Assembly (NCBI GenBank): GCA_034440575.1
Contig: JAOTOL010001475.1
Coordinates: forward strand, 434,001-498,000
Origin: Imbricaverruca yamaguchii
Lineage: Eukaryota; Arthropoda; Thecostraca; Neoverrucidae
DNA: 64,000 nt
Direction of reading: 5' to 3'
The notes below the pieces were generated by a model. It had not been told where the DNA came from. It saw only the letters and a list, made by a program, of their open reading frames with translations, and did no database searches. Shown piece after piece: positions 60,401 to 64,000 of this stretch. A program made the position numbers and the translations under genes. Positions within the stretch are counted from its first letter, which is position 1. Each line of letters opens with the position of its first letter.

Positions 60401-61859
60401 CGGCAGCGGCGGCGCGACAGTGGCGGTGTGGCGCGGCACCTCAGCACGCCGCCACTTCTCACGCCGCCGCGGCGGTCTGACGTGGCAGTCTGAAGCGGGG
60501 TCTGACGTGGAGTCTGAAGCGGGGTCTGAAGCGGGGTCTGACGTGGAGTCTGACGTGGAGTCTGACGTGGAGTCTGACGTGGAGTCTGACGTGGAGTCTG
60601 ACGTGGAGTCTGACGTGGAGTCTGACGTGGAGTCTGACGTGGAGTCTGACGAGTCTGGCGGAGTCTGACGCAGTAGTCTGCAGCGGGGTCTGACGTGATA
60701 GTCTGAAGCGGGGTCTGACGTGGTAGTCTGAAGCGGGGTCTGACGTGGTAGTCTGAAGCGGAGTCTGACGTGGCAGTCTGCCCGACTCGTCGGCCGCCGA
60801 CGAACACGCGCGGCACGGGCGGCTGTCCTCACCGCTGCGGTCGGCAAAATTTCGCCAAGACGTAATTGTCTGAGGGCCGCGGCTGCCGACGACTGCCTAC
60901 GACTGTCTCCGGGCGACCGACGACGTCGGCAACCGCTAACGCACCGGTTTCGCCGCCGCGGCTGAGAGTTTTCCGCCGGCGCGGCGGCGGCGTCCGCGGC
61001 AGCCCCAGAAAGCGCGCCCGCCGTCGGCGCGCTGCCGAGTGGAAAGCCGCGCCGCCGTCTTCGGGCATGTCGGCCACGCCTGCAGACCTCATTCCGCCGC
61101 TTGTTGCCATGTCCTGCAGCTGGCTGCAGCGTGCGAGCGCTCTGCAGAGGTCAACGGCGGTCAGCCATGGGCGTCCGGTTCCGCCGGCGGTGGTGGGATC
61201 GGTGCCATCGTCTGCCGCGCCAGACGACGGTTTGCGGCTATCAAAGCCGCCCGGTGGAGGGTGAAGCATGCCGAGGCCAGACTGTCTCTACACCCCACCG
61301 CGAGTACGGACCGACCAAGCCGCGGGTCATGCGCGGTGCATAGCAGGATGAGGCGGGGCGCAGTGGATGCCGGAGCGGTGCAGAACGGTCTGGACTGTGC
61401 AAAATCGCTGGGAGAGAGCTCAAAGAAAACTGGCATGGTAGCGAGCAGGCCAGGGAGGTGCAACAGAACCTAACAGAGCGGGAAGAGGACTGGAGAAGGC
61501 CGGAAGGCACCACATAGGCGAGGGAGACACATAATCGTCTGGTAAGAGTAGAGAGGCTAGGGAGACACATAGTTGTCTGGGAAGAGTAAAGATCAAACCG
61601 GGAGGAGGGTGGGTGGAAAATAGTCTGGCGACGAGTGTTGCGCCGCGACAGGACTCACAGTTCCAGCACGATGATGACCTCGGTGTTGGTCTCGTACACC
61701 TCGTGCAGGTGCACGATGCGGTTGCACTCGGCGAAGGCGTCCAGGATGGCGATCTCGTGGTAGACGTCGGCCAGCCGGCGCCGCTTGCGCAGCACCTTGG
61801 CGGCGAACCGCTTGCCGGTCACCTTGTGCGTGCACTTGCGCACGGAGGCGAACTGGCCC
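47690..61859 (-). CDS. Drak: Death-associated-protein-kinase-related kinase (Drak/STK17), 5' end missing
   Basis: Six minus-strand exons (61659-61859, 58598-58736, 53385-53511, 52718-52766, 51102-51281, 47690-48467) join in frame at GT/AG sites and give about 490 residues. In order: glycine-loop end GQFASVRKC; FAAKVLRKRRR with the ATP-binding Lys and the basic loop of DAPK kinases; HEVYETNTEVIIVLEL hinge; LMRQILEGLHQLH; HLDIKPQNLLL catalytic loop (HLD in place of HRD, as in Drak kinases); CDFGISR; MGTADYMAPE; DMWSIGVLTYALLTG; CLEHPWL. The kinase domain is complete except for its very start. A 240-residue tail of unknown function follows. In flies Drak phosphorylates myosin regulatory light chain. 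The first exon is beyond 64000. Confidence 0.96.
48468..50414. other. Drak intron, unique part
   Basis: G-runs at 49410-49440 and 50023-50031. No other gene recognised. Confidence 0.6.
50415..50885 (+). repeat. 45-50-bp minisatellite with G-runs, about 10 units, Drak intron
   Basis: Unit CCGTCTGTGGTCGCCACGCG then CTCACCGCCCCGCGGGGGG. The G-run varies from 2 to 12 bases and accounts for most of the length variation. Confidence 0.95.
51102..51281 (-). CDS. Drak: Drak exon: kinase C-lobe
   Basis: Acceptor CTCTGCGTTGCAG precedes 51281; donor GTGAGC follows 51102. Completes the Trp of DMW and encodes SIGVLTYALLTGYAPF, then VQETYCNITSQEVDFP and AKDFITGLLVKTP, in line with DAPK-family subdomains IX to XI. 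Length 180 bases, phases 2 and 2. Confidence 0.95.
51805..52075 (+). repeat. 16-bp minisatellite, about 16 units, Drak intron
   Basis: GCAGCCGAGACACCGT with variants ending AACGC or ACCGC, almost perfectly periodic. Confidence 0.95.
52718..52766 (-). CDS. Drak: Drak exon: APE motif, 49-base micro-exon
   Basis: Acceptor CCGTTCTGTTTCAG precedes 52766; donor GTGAGT follows 52718. Encodes (A)PEILNYEPLSLATDM(W), the end of the activation segment and start of helix F. Confidence 0.94.
53385..53511 (-). CDS. Drak: Drak exon: catalytic loop end and DFG motif
   Basis: Acceptor CTGTTGCAG precedes 53511; donor GTGAGT follows 53385. Encodes PQNLLLTGPFPNCDVKLCDF then GISRHI, GGELREIMGTADYM. DFG is intact. 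ELREIMGT matches the Drak/STK17 activation loop. Confidence 0.95.
53625..54055 (+). repeat. 18-bp minisatellite, about 24 units, Drak intron
   Basis: GACCACCGTAACAGTACC alternating with an AGCATC variant. It starts about 110 bases after (on the minus strand, before) the DFG exon. Confidence 0.95.
54188..54292 (+). repeat. 22-bp repeat, about 5 units
   Basis: CACGTGGCCGATGGCACTAC with small variants; each unit contains an ACGTGGC box. Confidence 0.9.
54293..56479. other. Drak intron, unique part
   Basis: No gene or long repeat recognised. A local duplication of TTCTCTGGCGTGGCTGCGAC at 55794 and 55824. Confidence 0.55.
56480..56765 (+). repeat. GGCCGT/GGTTAT hexamer array, Drak intron
   Basis: Hexamers GGCCGT, GGTTAT, GGTCGT and GACCGT in mixed order, reading GRGYGRGY on the + strand and HGHNHGHD on the minus strand. 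No splice context supports coding. Confidence 0.93.
57597..57690 (+). repeat. GGGTC-rich pentamer run
   Basis: GGGTCGGGTC units decaying to GGTCAGGTCA. Confidence 0.85.
58598..58736 (-). CDS. Drak: Drak exon: hinge to catalytic loop
   Basis: Acceptor GTTTCCTTGCAG precedes 58736; donor GTGACA follows 58598. Encodes ATGGEMQTLLDVEEF, AIRLMRQILEGLHQLHDNN and IAHLDIK, the hinge, helices D and E and the start of the catalytic loop. Confidence 0.95.
58840..59065 (+). repeat. Four imperfect roughly 57-60-bp repeats, Drak intron
   Basis: Units share CCACAAACAGGCA, GGCGTCTCCCTGGG and GGCATACG with GGGGACATCC. They lie about 105 bases beyond the hinge exon. Confidence 0.88.
59209..59366 (+). other. 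Exon-like block of unknown origin, opposite strand in a Drak intron
   Basis: Reads CLLVRRQLEHLFTGPGEQVW, TRALTREWIERADYLSWTER, MLELAPHEWKKP on the + strand with G/C at most third positions, as in CSN7 exons. It is preceded by CATACTCTTCGCAG (acceptor-like) and followed by CCAG/GTGGTG (weak donor); the frame also stays open to TAA at 59414-59416. I do not recognise the protein family. It may be an exon of an unknown + strand gene, an exapted or processed fragment, or chance. Confidence 0.35.
60490..60785 (+). repeat. 12-bp and 24-bp minisatellite, Drak intron
   Basis: About ten GTCTGACGTGGA units followed by about four longer GTCTGAAGCGGG plus GTCTGACGTGGTA units. Confidence 0.95.
61659..61859 (-). 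CDS. Drak: Drak exon: N-lobe
   Basis: Acceptor CTCCGTTTCAG precedes 61859; donor GTGAGT follows 61659. The first base completes a codon, probably Arg of GRG. Encodes GQFASVRKCTHKVTGKRFAA, KVLRKRRR and HEIAILDAF (helix C with its Glu). The exon or exons upstream are not found up to 64000. Confidence 0.95.
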
Positions 61860-62433
61860 CTGAAACGGAGAGAACGGTGTGCAGTCAGCGCGCAGGCCGT
61901 GCACCCGCTACCAACAGCACTGTTGTGCAGCGATCTGGCCCCTGAAACACAGAGAGAATGGTGTACGGACCATGTACCCGCTACTGTGCAACGTTCCGAT
62001 TTGTGGGACGAGGTGCTTGGTGAATTCCATCGATGTTGTACCAGGAGCAGAATTTAGTTGAATCTGAATCTCGTTTTCAGTGGCCGTGGCCGATTCCTGT
62101 TCAAAGCAGGTCTTCCGACATGGACTTTAAGTTGGCTCCGACTCAGAACAGGTTGCTTCCAGTTGAATAGAACCAACATAATATTGTTCTGGACCACATT
62201 CACTAGTTCTGCATTTCACTCGTCCGTATGAAAAAATAGGTATGCATACACATAATACATACATGTAGTTCAGCGTTCAACCTATTCACTGCAGTAGGTC
62301 GTCAAACGTTTTAAGGAAACTGAACTGTTGCAGGCACTGGTAGCAGACGCACGAGAAAAGGGGAGACACTGCCGCGGCAGCCAACGCCCTCGATCGTCCA
62401 GTCAGGCGACCGCAGTTTGTCTCGCAGCGGAAG

Positions 62434-62497
62434 GTCACGTGATCCGATCGCCCGGTCACGTGACCGCAGTCCGTCTCACGGCAGCCGGTCACGTGAC
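62434..62497. promoter_or_regulatory. Cluster of three GTCACGTGA(C) palindromes
   Basis: Sites at 62434-62442, 62455-62464 and 62488-62497. GTCACGTGAC is a CACGTG E-box with the flanks preferred by MiT/TFE and USF proteins. Spacings of 21 and 33 bases are close to whole helical turns. The three sites lie in a local duplication (GACCGCAG to GGTCACGTGA). Confidence 0.45.
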
Positions 62498-62604
62498 GAG
62501 GTCGTGGCGCCAGTGTGCGGGCGTCACGAGTTGCGTGACCGCCAAACACGCGACTCGGCACCTGCTGACGCTCGCACAGCGCCGTGGGGGAACAGCACCG
62601 CTGC

Positions 62605-62665
62605 TCAGCAGCAGCACAGCACAGCACAGCACAGCACGGCACAGCACGCACAGCACGGCAACAGC
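62605..62665 (+). repeat. CAGCA pentamer run
   Basis: About ten CAGCA or CAGCACGG units. Confidence 0.9.
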
Positions 62666-63209
62666 ACCGGCTGCAGACTGCTCTGGTTGCTTCGTAGCTT
62701 TCAACTCAAGAAGTCGGCGAAGGCTTCATCTCAAGGTGCCTGCAGAGTTGGTCCGGATCATAGATACCTCCATATAGGGACGACTGCACTAATCTTGCTA
62801 TACGTGTACACTTAAGCACAAACATTACTGGGAGAAATGCAGTTGGCCATGGGTGACGACACTAATGCTAAATATTGCGACTTATTTATCGCAGAGTGCT
62901 AGAGGCCCCTCCCGTTTGGTAGCAATGATTCCCGAGGCAGGCCAATAAGCGGTGCGTTAGTTTCCCGCTCTGAGCACCTTGGCCCCAGCCGAGTCGCCAT
63001 CATCTGCGCGTGAGCACCGCAGAAATTCCCGCGACAAAAAAGTTCCCGCAGAAGCCGTTTGTGGTCAGTGGTCCAGTAAAGGGTGGACGACCTTGGAATT
63101 GTCAGTTGCGCAGAATGTGCAATCGGGCGCGCGGCAAAAAGGGTTCGGCGGCCTACGCCGCTGAACCTTGGCGGGTATTTACAGAGCTGCCACTATCGGC
63201 CATCTGGCG

Positions 63210-63420
63210 GTGTGTCGGCCTCTGTCGGGCTCTGTCGGACAGGTGGCGGCGGCGCCAGCGGCTCTGTCGGACAGGTGGCGGCGCCAGTGACTGTCGGACA
63301 GGTGGCGGCGGCGCCAGCGGCTCTGTCGGACAGGTGGCGGCGCCAGCGGCTCTGTCGGACAGGCGACTGTCGGACAGGTGACTGTCGGACAGGTGGCGGC
63401 ACCAGCGGAGTGTCGGACGG
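63210..63420 (+). repeat. Roughly 15-33-bp repeats around TGTCGGACAGGTGGCGG
   Basis: About eight units of TGTCGGACAGGTGGCGG and CGCCAGCGGCTC with shortened forms (GACTGTCGGACAGG). TGTCGGACA is itself palindromic. Confidence 0.92.
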
Positions 63421-64000
63421 GGCGCCGCGGGCACCGTGTCGGGTCGACAGGCCACCGGGCCCGACTGTCACCCGGCACTATGGCCCCGATCCGCACAATA
63501 CGAGCGCAGAGGGCGGGTCAGGTCAGCGCGGCCGACGCACGGGCCGGCGTACGAAAGCGACCTACTAACGCCGGCGTCTGTGTAAATAGCGGCGCCCGGT
63601 ACGGATGTGGCGCCGTTCCGGCAGCCGGCAGCAGGCGGCCGGCGCGTGAGGAAAGCACACGGCCGGCCGACATCCGTGCGTATCGAAACGCCGAGCGCCG
63701 ACAGACCGCCGACGTGCAATTGCTTCGACGATGACGGTTATGAGGGTCGAGGGCTGTAGTAAACCGGCCCGGTGCCGGCGCGGCCGGATGGGCGCCTACC
63801 GGTGAGAGCAGGAGAGTGAAAACAAGAGGCTGTGAGACGTGCGGAGCGCACGAAGAGAGCCGGGCGGAACTTTCCACCGGCCGCGCGGAGGCCACCGTTA
63901 ATCCAGTTGTGACCGGGCCGGCCGTTTTACTGTGTTTTTGTGCGTCTGGAGAAGCGGCGGCCGGATTTACAGCTGACCCGAGGTCACGAGGCCGACTTCA

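Larger units (their letters stand above)
61860..64000. other. Upstream intron of Drak, no exon recognised
   Basis: I found no minus-strand exon ending in a glycine-loop sequence before the donor. Contains the E-box cluster and two repeats listed separately. Confidence 0.55.

Overview
The window is eukaryotic nuclear DNA. Its genes have introns with GT/AG boundaries and GC-rich third codon positions, and it carries LINE and SINE retroposons and very many tandem repeats. The two recognisable host genes are a COP9 signalosome subunit 7 and a Drak/STK17-type kinase. The kinase has features I associate with arthropod Drak (GGEMQTLLD after the hinge, CDFGISR activation loop), so an arthropod is most likely. 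I cannot go lower from sequence alone.

Layout. 1-4702: a frameshifted non-LTR retrotransposon of the I/Jockey type (ORF1 remnant, endonuclease, reverse transcriptase, RNase H, AATC-repeat tail). 4704-5407: a minisatellite ending 14 bases before the next start codon. 5422-14821 (+): complete five-exon CSN7/COPS7 gene, 261 codons, with a polyadenylation signal near 15491. Repeat arrays lie in introns 1, 2, 3 and 4; one is built from the end of exon 2 together with its splice donor. 15500-47300: intergenic, with no host gene that I can support. It holds a long series of unrelated minisatellites (units of 5, 6, 9, 18-19, 34, 39/48, 41, 49, 58, about 66 and about 72 bp), a 3.0-kb element with roughly 0.5-kb inverted ends, short retroposon stubs with target-site duplications, and two tRNA-derived SINEs with target-site duplications. 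47690-61859 (-): six exons of the Drak/STK17 kinase, from the glycine-rich loop to the stop codon. The N-terminal exon or exons lie beyond the right edge. Its introns hold further minisatellites and one unexplained exon-like block on the opposite strand.

The two genes converge (CSN7 +, Drak -) across about 32 kb. Nothing links them functionally: CSN7 belongs to the cullin-deneddylating COP9 signalosome, and Drak is a serine/threonine kinase of the DAPK family that in flies acts on myosin regulatory light chain. The most striking property of the window is repeat content. By my rough addition about a quarter of the 64 kb is tandem array, with more than 25 different units and several arrays touching or arising from exons.
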